From Sphingomonas natans (GTDB taxonomy: Bacteria; Pseudomonadota; Alphaproteobacteria; Sphingomonadales; Sphingomonadaceae): a stretch of 64,000 bases of DNA. Under the pieces are notes generated by a model that searched no databases, was not told where the DNA came from, and saw only the letters and a list, made by a program, of their open reading frames with translations. This document shows positions 46,004 to 54,466 of the stretch, piece by piece. The position numbers and the translations under genes are program-made. How positions within the stretch are numbered: the stretch's first letter is position 1; each line of letters begins with the position of its first letter. The stretch covers positions 62,001 through 126,000 of the forward strand of contig NZ_JAUOTP010000011.1 of NCBI RefSeq assembly GCF_030546695.1, in the 5' to 3' direction.

Positions 46004-46246
46004 TCAGTCTGACTCGACGCGCTCACTAGCATCAAACCCAGCGATGCTATCGAGCAGCCGCTTCGCATTGGCCGGCGACGCCATGAGATACAGCGTCTCC
46101 TCCACACTTGCCCATTGGCTGGCGGAGATCAGCACGACGTTCCCGCCGCGCTTGCGCGTGACGAGGATCGGCGCGCGATCGGCGACGACCTTGTCGATAA
46201 GCGCCTCCAGGTTCTCCCGCGCCTCGGAATAGCTGACCGTCCGCAT
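46004..46246 (-). CDS. Phd/YefM-family antitoxin
   Basis: This 80-residue protein has the Phd/YefM N-terminal DNA-binding pattern TVSYSEARENLEALIDKVVA, then APILVTRKRGGNVVLISASQ. The ATG at 46246 starts at the conserved N-terminus. A TTG at 46279 overlapping the preceding stop would add 11 residues. These antitoxins normally sit just before a YoeB or Doc toxin on the same strand, but only about 90 bp of apparently non-coding DNA and then the oppositely oriented cassette lie downstream. It may be an orphan, or regulate something else. Confidence 0.8.
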   Translation of the reverse strand: MRTVSYSEARENLEALIDKVVADRAPILVTRKRGGNVVLISASQWASVEETLYLMASPANAKRLLDSIAGFDASERVESD

Positions 46247-46275
46247 TGCCGAAAATGCCGACGATCTCGCCAACG

Positions 46276-46584
46276 TCAATGCGATCGGTCACTGCCGGCG
46301 TCGTCCGGCTCGTCCTTGCCGTTCGCATCCCCGTCCGCATCCGGATCGCGCACATCCCCCACGCGCCGCCGCAGCGTCTTGAGATAGGCGAACGGATCGG
46401 TTTCGCCCGTGGTCAGGCCTTCGTCGATCACGGTCAGCAGGCGCGTGAACTTCTCGCGATTCTCCTGATCGCGGCGCACCAGATCGGCGACATAGTCGCT
46501 CGTCGTGGTGTAGCGCCCCTCGGCCACGCGCTGCTCTGCCCAGCTCTTGAGCGCTTCGGGGATGGAGATCGTCATCCGCGGCAT
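46276..46584 (-). CDS. ParD-like ribbon-helix-helix antitoxin
   Basis: The 102-residue protein starts with a ribbon-helix-helix fold (RMTISIPEALKSWAEQRVAE, then GRYTTTSDYVADLVRRDQE), typical of type II ParD antitoxins. A variable acidic tail follows. ParD usually precedes parE. Here the next gene on the strand is a Phd/YefM-type antitoxin instead, so neither antitoxin has a visible toxin. The short gap and shared direction suggest one transcript. Confidence 0.82.
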   Translation of the reverse strand: MPRMTISIPEALKSWAEQRVAEGRYTTTSDYVADLVRRDQENREKFTRLLTVIDEGLTTGETDPFAYLKTLRRRVGDVRDPDADGDANGKDEPDDAGSDRSH

Positions 46585-46634
46585 GGCCTGTTTATGCCGT
46601 TTCTTGCGCCGCCTGCCAATCTCCGGTCGATCCG

Positions 46635-47048
46635 TTACGACGGCATCGCCTCGAACTGGGGCACGTCCAGCGGCGTCGCCCAGGGCAGGCGGCGCTTCAC
46701 GAACATCTCCAATTTGGGCCGAACCCACGCCATATCGTCGAGGCTGCCGAGCTGGACGAAGACGAGCCCCGGAAAGCTGCCGAGGTTGCTCGTATAGAGC
46801 CGGGCACCGCAGGTCGGGCAGAAATTGCGATCGAGTTTCTGGCCGGAATCCGCGATATATCCGAAGGCCTGCGGGCTCCCGCTCAGCAGCGCGAAATCCG
46901 CCTCCGGCACGCCGAACCAGGTCGCCGCCTCGCCGCCGCTCGCTTTCTTGCAATCGAGGCAGTGGCAGACCGCGATGAAATCGGGATCGCTGTCGAATGC
47001 GAACGTGATCGCGCCGCACGCGCAGCGGGCCGTGTGCTTCTTCGCCAT
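46635..47048 (-). CDS. GFA (glutathione-dependent formaldehyde-activating) family protein
   Basis: The 137-residue zinc protein has the GFA cysteine set: Cys9 and Cys11 (RCACG), Cys28, Cys30 and Cys33 (VCHCLDCKK), and Cys77 and Cys80 (NFCPTCGARLY). The fold is shared by S-(hydroxymethyl)glutathione synthase, but most members have unknown substrates, and no formaldehyde-pathway gene adjoins it. It lies 50 bp upstream of the ParD-like gene on the same strand. Confidence 0.9.
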   Translation of the reverse strand: MAKKHTARCACGAITFAFDSDPDFIAVCHCLDCKKASGGEAATWFGVPEADFALLSGSPQAFGYIADSGQKLDRNFCPTCGARLYTSNLGSFPGLVFVQLGSLDDMAWVRPKLEMFVKRRLPWATPLDVPQFEAMPS

Positions 47049-47180
47049 GTCTCGCTCCCCGATCAGAACAAGCGCGGGCGCGGCGCGCGGTGGGCCGCTC
47101 CCGAAGCGGGTTCATAGCCGATTCGCCCCGCGCGCTGAAGCCACCGCCTGTGCTAGGCTCGGCGCTCGAGGAGCCGCTTC

Positions 47181-47390
47181 ATGCCACCCGAAACGCCCCA
47201 CCCGCTCGCCGCCCCGCAGACCGCGCGCGCCACGATACGCTGGGGCAATGTCACGATGGAGGCCGAGGCGCACGCCACCCCGCTCGGCTTCCTCGCGGTC
47301 GGCGGGCTCGTCGCCGCGATCCTGCTCGCCATCCCGCCGATCGTCCGTGCCAAACGCCGACCGAAGGCCTTGCCGCCACCGCAGGACTGA
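47181..47390 (+). CDS. Small single-pass membrane protein
   Basis: This 69-residue hypothetical protein has one membrane helix (LGFLAVGGLVAAILLAIPPI), a polar N-terminal stretch of about 30 residues (RATIRWGNVTMEAEAHATPL) and a basic tail (VRAKRRPKALPPPQD). No family was recognised. Support comes from the clean hydrophobic segment, high-G+C third positions and an open frame not shadowed by a neighbour. Confidence 0.5.
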   Translation: MPPETPHPLAAPQTARATIRWGNVTMEAEAHATPLGFLAVGGLVAAILLAIPPIVRAKRRPKALPPPQD

Positions 47391-47442
47391 TCCGGCGGCG
47401 GATCGGCGGATCCGCGCGGAAGTTGACAAAGTTGACACTACG

Positions 47443-48240
47443 TCACCCCCCACCCCCGGTCCCCGGCGGCGGTTCGCCCAGCGATGCGATCAGCTTTTCG
47501 ACAAGCGCGTGCTCCTCTTCGTCGAAGCCGGCCCCGTCCCGCGGCGGCTCCGCCACGCGCCGTGCGCGGCGGAGCGCCTCGATCCGCCGACGCCGTTCGA
47601 CCGTGCCGTGAAGGGGGGCGTCGGAGCCGATAAGCGCGTCTTCATCCCGGCGCGCGCGCTCTTCGGACAGCGGGACGGTCTCGAACGGCGCGACATCGGG
47701 ATCGTCGGGCAGATCCGGGACCTTGTGCGCCTCGTCGGCCGTGCGATCGCGCGCCTTTGAAAGGCGGATCGCGGCGGCTTCGACATGGCCCGAATAGACC
47801 ATCTGATCGAGCGTGGCGGCATAACGCAGCGGATCGCGATAGCGGAGCAGGAAGAGCGCAAGGCGGGTATCGTAGCGGCGATGCTCGCCGACGACCGCGC
47901 CCCCGAAATAATGGGGCACGGGCGTGCCGTTGAGCGCGCGGGACAGGCATTCGTCGGACAGGCGGCGGATCGCATAATCCAGCGCCGCATCCCAGGCGAT
48001 GCGGAAGGCCTGCGCATCGATGCGCGCGCGCCGCGCATATGCCGACTGGCGCGATACGCCGACCGACGCGCAGGCTTCGTGGATGCAGCCGCTTTGCGCG
48101 AGCGCATCGATGAAGGCGGTCTGGCGATGGGGCGTCCAGCCATCGTGGCGGGCGCGGGTGGGGACGGGCGCGAAGGCGGAGGCCCTGGGCGACGACGGGG
48201 GCGCGGCAACCCGCCGGCGGGGGGATCTGGCTCTGCTCAT
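47443..48240 (-). CDS. Terminase-small-subunit-like helix-turn-helix protein
   Basis: The 265-residue protein has a central DNA-binding-like region (TPHRQTAFIDALAQSGCIHE, then ACASVGVSRQSAYARRARID). It resembles the helix-turn-helix of phage terminase small subunits and of the related chromosomal proteins abundant in sphingomonads. The N- and C-terminal parts are low-complexity, rich in Arg, Pro and acidic residues. The ATG at 48240 was chosen at the start of the basic leader. No terminase large subunit or other phage gene is nearby, so a domesticated or regulatory role is possible. Confidence 0.6.
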   Translation of the reverse strand: MSRARSPRRRVAAPPSSPRASAFAPVPTRARHDGWTPHRQTAFIDALAQSGCIHEACASVGVSRQSAYARRARIDAQAFRIAWDAALDYAIRRLSDECLSRALNGTPVPHYFGGAVVGEHRRYDTRLALFLLRYRDPLRYAATLDQMVYSGHVEAAAIRLSKARDRTADEAHKVPDLPDDPDVAPFETVPLSEERARRDEDALIGSDAPLHGTVERRRRIEALRRARRVAEPPRDGAGFDEEEHALVEKLIASLGEPPPGTGGGG

Positions 48241-48317
48241 CCGTCCTATATAACCTATCTGGTATGCTGTAGGACAACGAAAAGTGAATATCGGTTCGAC
48301 CGATGCGGGGTCTCTGT

Positions 48318-48430
48318 CCGTTCGACGCAGGCGCATCGAAGCCTGCCTGAGCGCATGTCCTGCAGGCATTCGACGGCACCGGCCTTGGTGCGCAGACGGA
48401 ACAGGCCTTCGACGGCTCAGGACGAACGGG
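48318..48430. repeat. Degenerate family B repeat
   Basis: CCGTTCGACGCAGG...CCTGAGC at the left and GCCTTCGACGGCTCAGGACG plus AACGGG at the right resemble the family B arms. It contains a second small palindrome with CTGCAGG and is less well preserved than the copies at 35664 and 42105. Confidence 0.6.
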
Positions 48431-48490
48431 CTGAGGGCGTCGCACCTGTTTCTACCGCCGTCGGCATCGGCACATGGCCTGCCGGCAGGC

Positions 48491-49186
48491 CTAGCCGACC
48501 GTCTCCGGCAGCGCCCAGTCGATCGGCGCCTGCCCGTGCGCGACGAGAAACGCATTGGCCTGCGAGAAAGGGCGGCAGCCGAGGAAGCCGTTATGCGCGG
48601 AGAGCGGCGAGGGGTGCGCGGCCTTCAGCACGAGGTGTCGCCCGCCTGCGCTTTCCACGAACGCCGCCTTCTTCTGCGCATAGGCACCCCATAGCAGGAA
48701 CACGACCGGCTGAGGCTGCGCGGCGACGGCGCGGATCACCGCATCGGTGAAGCGCTCCCAGCCCTTGTCCTTGTGCGAGGCGGCCCGCCCCATCTCCACG
48801 GTCAGCACGCTGTTGAGCAGCAGCACGCCCTGCTTCGCCCAATGTTCGAGAAAGCCGTGCGCGGGCCGCGCGACGCCGAGATCGGAGTGCAATTCCTTGT
48901 AGATATTGGCCAGGCTCGGCGGCGGGCGGACGCCGGGCAGGACCGAGAAGCTCAGGCCATGCGCCTGCCCCTCGCCATGATAGGGATCCTGGCCGAGGAT
49001 GACGACGCGGACCCGATCGAGCGGGGTCAGCTCCAGCGCGCGGAACCGGGCGCCTTCGGCGGGAAAGATGCGCTTGCCCGCCGCCTGCTCGGCCGCGAGG
49101 AAGGCGCGCAACGCCGCGATCTGCGGCGCGGCCAGCGCGTCGCCCAGCGCCGCGCGCCAGCTTTCGGGCAGCTTCGTCTCCGCCAT
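48491..49186 (-). CDS. ung: Uracil-DNA glycosylase
   Basis: Ung removes uracil from DNA. The 231-residue product has the catalytic motif [20 protein letters not shown] with the water-activating Asp. It also has [20 protein letters not shown] and the DNA-intercalating leucine loop [15 protein letters not shown]. It is monocistronic on the minus strand, with the divergent VOC gene about 75 bp away. It is normal in length and G+C, and marks the right end of the clearly accessory stretch. Confidence 0.96.
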   Translation of the reverse strand: MAETKLPESWRAALGDALAAPQIAALRAFLAAEQAAGKRIFPAEGARFRALELTPLDRVRVVILGQDPYHGEGQAHGLSFSVLPGVRPPPSLANIYKELHSDLGVARPAHGFLEHWAKQGVLLLNSVLTVEMGRAASHKDKGWERFTDAVIRAVAAQPQPVVFLLWGAYAQKKAAFVESAGGRHLVLKAAHPSPLSAHNGFLGCRPFSQANAFLVAHGQAPIDWALPETVG

Positions 49187-49259
49187 CGTCTATCGTCTCC
49201 TTGGGCCGGCGATGCGAAACCGTGCGCCGCCCGTCAATCGCGCCGTCCCGGAGATCGCC

Positions 49260-49655
49260 ATGCCCCGCCTCGCTCATATCGCTTTGATCGTCCGCGACTA
49301 TGACGAGGCGCTGGCTTTCTATGTCGGCAAGCTCGGCTTCGGCCTCGTGGAGGACTCGCCTCAGCCCGAACCGGGCAAGCGCTGGGTCACGATCCGCCCG
49401 CCCGGCGCGCCGGAGCAGGCGACGACGATCCTGCTCGCGCGCGCCGCCACGCCCGGACAGGCGCGCGCGATCGGCGACCAGTCGGGCGGCCGCGTCTTCC
49501 TGTTCCTCGCCACCGACGATTTCGCGCGCGACCACGCCGCCTTTACCGCCGCCGGTGTCGATTGGGTCCGCCCGCCGCGCGTCGAGCCTTATGGGACGGT
49601 CGCGGTCTTCGCCGATCTCTACGGCAATTTGTGGGATCTCGTGCAGTTCGCCTGA
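49260..49655 (+). CDS. VOC (glyoxalase/bleomycin-resistance) superfamily protein
   Basis: The 131-residue single-domain protein has two beta-alpha-beta-beta-beta halves, starting RLAHIALIVRDYDEALAFYV and ending VAVFADLYGNLWDLVQFA. The metal-binding His and Glu of active VOC enzymes are at His6-like and Glu-poor positions, and the terminal DLYGNLWDL is the common non-glyoxalase form. The function is unknown. ATG at 49260 fits the conserved start. Confidence 0.85.
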   Translation: MPRLAHIALIVRDYDEALAFYVGKLGFGLVEDSPQPEPGKRWVTIRPPGAPEQATTILLARAATPGQARAIGDQSGGRVFLFLATDDFARDHAAFTAAGVDWVRPPRVEPYGTVAVFADLYGNLWDLVQFA

Positions 49656-50167
49656 GCGCGTAGAGCCGGCTCGATTCGAGGTGCAGTGGTCCGAAAGACG
49701 CCTTGATCCGAAAGAACATATCAGGTACATGCATCCCGAAGCGGGGAAGATGCCGATGCGGGGGTGGGTCATCCTGATGGCATGGTTGATCATACGCACC
49801 TCCAGCGGGCAGTTGCCCGATCGCACGGAGGAAGATCGTTTTCTGCCTCCGGATTACCCGCGTCTGCGCGCAGGAAGCTGGCTCCTGCCCCGATCGGGGG
49901 CGCCTTGAGCCGGGCGCGCCGCGGCGACAGCGCCTTCTCCCGGATCGCATGTGCGCATCGACAGCAACCCACCCCTCAATCCCCTCCGCGGAAGGGACTG
50001 TTGCAAAAGTTCAAAGCCCAATTCCGTTTGCCCTGAGCTTGTCGAAGGGCCGTACTTTTTATCGAGGCTTTTCCAAAGAAGGGCGGTGCTTCGACAAGCT
50101 CAGCACGAACGGTTTTTGGGGTTTGCCCGACTTTTGCAACGCCGCCTTCTAGGAATGGGGAGAAGGC
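49656..50167. other. Gene-poor 0.5-kb stretch
   Basis: No convincing gene was seen. A short open frame at 49729-49908 (59 residues, with a hydrophobic GWVILMAWLIIRTSS) has no clear ribosome-binding site. The right part holds the nested inverted repeat described separately. Confidence 0.5.
50000..50140. repeat. Nested inverted repeat with a family B core
   Basis: The outer arms GTTGCAAAAGT (50000-50010) and ACTTTTGCAAC (50130-50140) are perfect. Inside, CCCTGAGCTTGTCGAAG and CTTCGACAAGCTCAGC (within 50024-50112) repeat the family B pattern. Perfect 11-bp ends around a hairpin core resemble a small mobile miniature element, although no target duplication was confirmed. Confidence 0.7.
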
Positions 50168-50476
50168 TCAGCGCTTCTTCACGAACTCGGCGCGCAGGAC
50201 GAGGCCCTTGATGCCCTCATATCTGCAGTCGATCTCCTGCGCGTCGCCGGTCAGCCGGATCGACTTGATGAGCGTGCCGCGCTTCAGCGTCTGACCAGCG
50301 CCCTTGACGGTCAGGTCCTTGATGAGCGTCACCTGATCGCCGACAGCGAGCACGTTGCCGACCGCGTCGCGCACCACGGCCGCGTCGTCGTCCGCCTCGG
50401 CGCGCGCCGCGCCAGCGCTGATCCATTCGCCGCTCGCCTCGTCATAGACGAAGGCGTCCTCGTCGACCTCGCTCAC
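50168..50476 (-). CDS. PhnA-like protein lacking the zinc ribbon
   Basis: The 102-residue product matches the C-terminal half of PhnA/YjdM (VGDQVTLIKDLTVKGAGQTL, then KRGTLIKSIRLTGDAQEIDC, ending AEFVKKR). In place of the usual N-terminal CxxC zinc ribbon there is an acidic stretch (SEVDEDAFVYDEASGEWISA). GTG at 50476 overlaps the stop of the small Lys-rich gene before it. The alkylphosphonate label often given to the family is historical and probably misleading. The function is unknown. Confidence 0.75.
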   Translation of the reverse strand: MSEVDEDAFVYDEASGEWISAGAARAEADDDAAVVRDAVGNVLAVGDQVTLIKDLTVKGAGQTLKRGTLIKSIRLTGDAQEIDCRYEGIKGLVLRAEFVKKR

Positions 50477-50598
50477 TTCAGCGTGGTGATCGAGACGGGC
50501 TTGTCCTTGGTCGAAGGATTGGAGGCATTCTGCTTGGGCGCCTTGGCCGCCTTCGGCTTGCGCGTTTCCTTGTTCGATTTCGCCTGGCCCTTGGCCAT
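50473..50598 (-). CDS. Tiny Lys-rich protein coupled to the PhnA-like gene
   Basis: This is a 41-residue open frame, strongly basic (Lys/Ala-rich), starting MAKGQAKSNKETRKPKAAKA and ending PVSITTLK. Its stop overlaps the GTG of the PhnA-like gene (GTGA). The tight coupling and codon pattern support it as real. It may bind nucleic acid; no family was recognised with certainty. Confidence 0.65.
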   Translation of the reverse strand: MAKGQAKSNKETRKPKAAKAPKQNASNPSTKDKPVSITTLK

Positions 50599-50662
50599 GA
50601 TAAGTTCCCATGGGGCGGAAGGCCCTGCGCCACCCTACGCCGCGAACGGCATCGGCCGCACA

Positions 50663-51193
50663 TCAAATCGTACGCGGCAGCGCCTTCTCCCAGATCGCAT
50701 CGTCGAACGGGACGTCGCCCACGAGGAAGGCCTGGCGCGATCCGGTGTCGGCGAAACCCTCGCGCGCATAGAAACGCTGCGCGCGGTGATTGACCGTATA
50801 GACGCACAGCAGCAGCCGGTCCGCGCCCCGCGCCGCCGCTTCGGCCTCCACCGCACGGAGCAGTTTCACGCCCCAGCCGCCCTGCTGCCAGCCGTGCAGC
50901 ACATAGATGCGCTTGAGCTCGAGATCGCCGGGGCGGGTCGGGTGGTTGACGTCGGGCGGAGTCATCACCGCATAGCCGACCGGCGCGCCGAGTTCGGTCT
51001 CGACGATCCAGATCGCGCAGTCCGGATCGGCGATCGTCGCCGCATACCATTCGGGCGAGTGGGTGCGCTGGACATGCTCGACGATCGCGTCGCCCGGATG
51101 ATCGAAGGCGAAAGACGTGAGGAAGGTCGCGCCGCCGAGCAGCGAGAGCCGCGCGGCATCGTCCGCCGTCGCGCGCCGCATCGTCTCGGTCAT
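50663..51193 (-). CDS. GNAT family N-acetyltransferase
   Basis: The 176-residue protein has the GNAT core. Strand 4 with LELKRIYVLHGWQQGGWGVK carries the acetyl-CoA pyrophosphate loop (Q/RxxGxG/A variant QQGGWG). A later NHRAQRFYAREGFADTGSRQ is the C-terminal half typical of the family. The substrate is unknown. The ATG at 51193 overlaps the stop of the SixA-like gene by four bases, so it is translated with the phosphatase. Confidence 0.85.
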   Translation of the reverse strand: MTETMRRATADDAARLSLLGGATFLTSFAFDHPGDAIVEHVQRTHSPEWYAATIADPDCAIWIVETELGAPVGYAVMTPPDVNHPTRPGDLELKRIYVLHGWQQGGWGVKLLRAVEAEAAARGADRLLLCVYTVNHRAQRFYAREGFADTGSRQAFLVGDVPFDDAIWEKALPRTI

Positions 51194-51726
51194 AAGGCGT
51201 CGGGCCCCAATTCGGGATCGAGATCGCGCGGCCGTACGAAGCGCGCGAGCCCGCCCGTCGCCGGCGCCAGATCCGCCCAATCTTCGATATCCAGATCGAT
51301 CTCGGCGAGCGATCCGGTCGGATATTTCTCCTCGACCGCACCCCGTTTGCCATCGGACGCGGGCACGAGCGTCAGCACCAGATCCTCGAGCCCCGGATTA
51401 TGCCCGATCAGCAGTAGGCTCCCGGTCTCGGCGGGCTGACCGCGGATCAGATCGATCAGTTCGGACGCGGAGGCGAGATAGATGCGGCGGTCCCAGATCG
51501 GCGCGAGCCCGCGCCCATATCCGGCGGAGACTTCCTCCACCGTCTCGGCCACGCGCACCGCGGGCGAGGCGACGACCGCATCGAACCGGCTCGCGGTGTC
51601 GCGCAGATGGCGCCCGATCGCGCGCGCCGCACGCCGGCCCTTCGCATTGAGCCGGCGATCGATATCGCGCGCCACCAGTCCGTCGTCACCTGATTTGGCG
51701 TGCCGAAGCAGCGTCAGCTTCTTCAT
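51190..51726 (-). CDS. SixA-type histidine phosphatase
   Basis: The 178-residue protein has the RHG-type catalytic start LTLLRHAKSGDDG (Arg8, His9) and a second-histidine region with LLIGHNPGLEDLVLTL. SixA dephosphorylates phosphohistidine of histidine-phosphotransfer or PTS proteins. That role is inferred by family. The gene overlaps the 3' end of the dinG-type helicase by about 40 bp and the start of the GNAT gene by four, forming a compact leftward operon. Confidence 0.85.
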   Translation of the reverse strand: MKKLTLLRHAKSGDDGLVARDIDRRLNAKGRRAARAIGRHLRDTASRFDAVVASPAVRVAETVEEVSAGYGRGLAPIWDRRIYLASASELIDLIRGQPAETGSLLLIGHNPGLEDLVLTLVPASDGKRGAVEEKYPTGSLAEIDLDIEDWADLAPATGGLARFVRPRDLDPELGPDAL

Positions 51727-54466
51727 GCCTCTCCGCTGCCTTTGCCTCTTCGGGGCCCTGATGCCCGAAAGATGCGTCGGACGAAAGACGCGATGCGACG
51801 TGGCGCACCGCCTCGTCGAGCGGCAGCCGCCGGATCGGCACGCCGGGCGGAAAGGCGCTGAGCAGGCGCGACGGCATCGCCGCGGACAGCAGCACGAAGC
51901 AGCCACGATCGCCCGCGCGCCGGATCAGCCGTCCGAAGCCCTGCGCCAGCCGCGCGCGGACAATCCGGTCGTCATGCGCGCTGCCGCCATTGGCCGCGCG
52001 GCGTGCACCGTGCAGCACGGTCGGCCGCGGCCAGGGCACCCCCTCCAGCACGACCAGCCGCAGCGAATCCCCGGGAACGTCGACCCCGTCGCGCAGCGCA
52101 TCGGTGCCGAGCAGAGACGCGTGCGGCTCATCGCGGAACATGTCGACGAGCGTGCCGGTGTCGATCGGATCGACATGCTGCGCGTAGAGCGGCAGGCCTT
52201 CGCGGGCGAGCCGGTCGGCGATGCGCGCATGGACCGCCTTCAGCCGCCCGATCGCGGTGAAGAGCCCGAGCGCGCCGCCGCCCGACGCCTCGATCAGCCG
52301 CGCATAGGCGCCGGCCAGAGCAGGCATGTCGCCTTTCCGGACGTCGGTGACGATCAGCACTTCAGACTGGTTGGCATAATCGAACGGGCTTTCGACCGCG
52401 AAATTGGTCTGCGGCGCATCGAGGTGGAGCGCGCCGCTGCGCGCCTCGGCGACCGACCAGTCGCCGCCGCCGGTGAGCGTCGCCGAAGTGACGAGCAGGC
52501 CATGCGCGGGCTTGAGCACCGCCTCGGCGAGCGGCCGCGTCGGATCGAGCCAGTGGCGGTGCAGCCCTACGTCGAACTCGCGCCCCTCGACGCGATCGAC
52601 CGCGAGCCAATCGACATAATCGGGATCGGTGGTCCCGCCGAGCCGCGCGAGCATCGCCACCCACGCCGCCAGCGTCTGGCCGCGCCGGAGCAGCCCGCCC
52701 AGCGCGCCCTCGATCCGCGCGCGCGCCTGCCCGTCGAGCCAGTCGGGCGCATCCTCCATCACCGCGATCAGCCGCTGGCGCAGCCGCGCGAGCGGGCGCA
52801 TCAGCGCCTCCAGCGCCTCGACCGCGGGCGCGGCCGCCTCGATCAACGGCGCGTCGAGCTCGGCGGCGTGCGTCTCCAGCCCGAAGCCCGCATCGCCGGC
52901 GCTGGCGCGCGCGAGCACGGTCGCGCGCACCCGGGCGAGCAATGTCTCGATCGGGCCGAGCGGCAGCTCCTCGGCCAGCCGCCCGAGCCAGCTGTCGGCG
53001 GGCAATTCGTGCGCGGCGGCGACCGCCTGCTCGATCGCGCGCGCGCCCTCGTCGTCATAGGAAGCGAGGTCCGCCAGCCGCGCCGCGAGCCCGCGCCGCC
53101 GTCCGCGCGAGCGGCTCTCGGGTCCGACGATCCAGCGGCGCAGTTCGATCGCCTCCTGCCCCGTCAGCGCGGCGGCGAAGGTGCTGTCGGCGGCGTCGAA
53201 CAGGTGATGGCCTTCGTCGAACACGATTCTGGCGAGCGGCTGCCCGCCCTCCGCCTGCCGCGCGGCGAGCAGCATCACCAAGGCGTGATTGGCGATGACG
53301 AGGTCGGCGCCTTCGGAGGCGCGCGCGGCGCGCTCGATGAAGCATTTCCGGTAATGCGGGCAGCCGGCATAGACGCATTCGCCGCGCCGATCGGTCAAGG
53401 CGGTCGCGCCCGCGCGGCGGAACAGGCTCGGCAGCCAGCCGGGCAGATCGCCGCCGACCATGTCGCCGTCCGCGCTATAGGCCGCCCAGCGCGCGACGAG
53501 CTGCGCGAGGATCGCCGCGCGCCCGGCGAACCCGCCCTGCAGCGCATCCTCCAGATTGAGCAGGCAGAGATAATTCTCGCGCCCCTTGCGGACGACGATC
53601 TTCTGGCGCCGCTCCGCCTCGTTCGAGAACAGCCGCGCGCCCTCGGCGGCCAATTGGCGCTGGAGCGCCTTGGTGTAGGTCGAGACCCACACCGCGCCGC
53701 CCGCCTGCTCCGCCCAGAGCGAGGCGGGTGCGAGATAGCCGAGCGTCTTGCCGATGCCCGTGCCCGCCTCGGCGAGAACAAGCCGCGGCCGCCCTGCCTC
53801 CAGCCGCGGATCGAAGGCGCGCGCCGCCGCCGCCGCATAAGCGCGCTGGCCCTCGCGCGGCTCGGCGCCCTCGCCGACGAGATCGGCGAGCCGGTCCTGC
53901 GTCGCGCCGTCGGGCAGGCGGAGTGGGCGCGCCTCGGGCCGCGCGCCGGCTTCCTCCCATTGGGGAAGCTTCGAGAAGAGCCAGCGCTCGCCCCGCTCGG
54001 GCTTGACGATGCGGGGACCGACCAGCGCCGCCCACGGCCAGCGCAACCGGCCGAGCGCCTGGCACGCGGTCCATGCGCCTTCGCGCTCCGGCCAATCGGA
54101 CGCGCCGAGCCGGGCGAGCAGGGCCGCCGCGGCGCGCTGGTAGAAAGCGGCCGCGCCGCTGTCGTCGGCGGGCGGATCGAGCCCGAGCGCGCGCGCCAGT
54201 CCCGGCGGGGTCGGCACCGCGAAGCGCGCGGGGTGGACGAAGGCGAACAGCTCCAGCAGATCGAGCCCGGACATTTCGGGGAGGCCCAGCCGCGCGGCGA
54301 CGAGCGGCGCGTTGAGCAGGATGGTCGGCGTGCCGGCGCAGAGCGACAGCGCCTCGCCGCGGCCGACCGCGCGCACCCGGCCGTCGCCCTCGGCGAGCCA
54401 GATGCCGCCATGCGTCGCGTGCAGCGCGGGCAGGCCGATCGCCGCCGCCTCGGTCAGATCGCTCAC
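51686..54466 (-). CDS. DinG-family ATP-dependent DNA helicase
   Basis: This 926-residue Fe-S helicase contains the Walker A variant AEAGTGIGKTLGYLAPASLW and the cluster region RRGECVYAGCPHYRKCF with three closely spaced cysteines. It has the DEAH-type IVFDEGHHLFDAADST and the late motif GFGRLIRRAGDRGCFVL. The N-terminal ~250 residues include a degenerate nuclease-like portion before the helicase core. DinG-type enzymes unwind DNA with 5'-3' polarity and resolve R-loops. GTG at 54466 overlaps the stop of the preceding membrane gene; the longer frame upstream is a shadow of that gene. Confidence 0.88.
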   Translation of the reverse strand: MSDLTEAAAIGLPALHATHGGIWLAEGDGRVRAVGRGEALSLCAGTPTILLNAPLVAARLGLPEMSGLDLLELFAFVHPARFAVPTPPGLARALGLDPPADDSGAAAFYQRAAAALLARLGASDWPEREGAWTACQALGRLRWPWAALVGPRIVKPERGERWLFSKLPQWEEAGARPEARPLRLPDGATQDRLADLVGEGAEPREGQRAYAAAAARAFDPRLEAGRPRLVLAEAGTGIGKTLGYLAPASLWAEQAGGAVWVSTYTKALQRQLAAEGARLFSNEAERRQKIVVRKGRENYLCLLNLEDALQGGFAGRAAILAQLVARWAAYSADGDMVGGDLPGWLPSLFRRAGATALTDRRGECVYAGCPHYRKCFIERAARASEGADLVIANHALVMLLAARQAEGGQPLARIVFDEGHHLFDAADSTFAAALTGQEAIELRRWIVGPESRSRGRRRGLAARLADLASYDDEGARAIEQAVAAAHELPADSWLGRLAEELPLGPIETLLARVRATVLARASAGDAGFGLETHAAELDAPLIEAAAPAVEALEALMRPLARLRQRLIAVMEDAPDWLDGQARARIEGALGGLLRRGQTLAAWVAMLARLGGTTDPDYVDWLAVDRVEGREFDVGLHRHWLDPTRPLAEAVLKPAHGLLVTSATLTGGGDWSVAEARSGALHLDAPQTNFAVESPFDYANQSEVLIVTDVRKGDMPALAGAYARLIEASGGGALGLFTAIGRLKAVHARIADRLAREGLPLYAQHVDPIDTGTLVDMFRDEPHASLLGTDALRDGVDVPGDSLRLVVLEGVPWPRPTVLHGARRAANGGSAHDDRIVRARLAQGFGRLIRRAGDRGCFVLLSAAMPSRLLSAFPPGVPIRRLPLDEAVRHVASRLSSDASFGHQGPEEAKAAERHEEADAASARQIR

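Noticed and set aside
49729-49908. Possible 59-residue membrane peptide
   Set aside because: No convincing ribosome-binding site or conserved feature; mentioned only in the gap entry.
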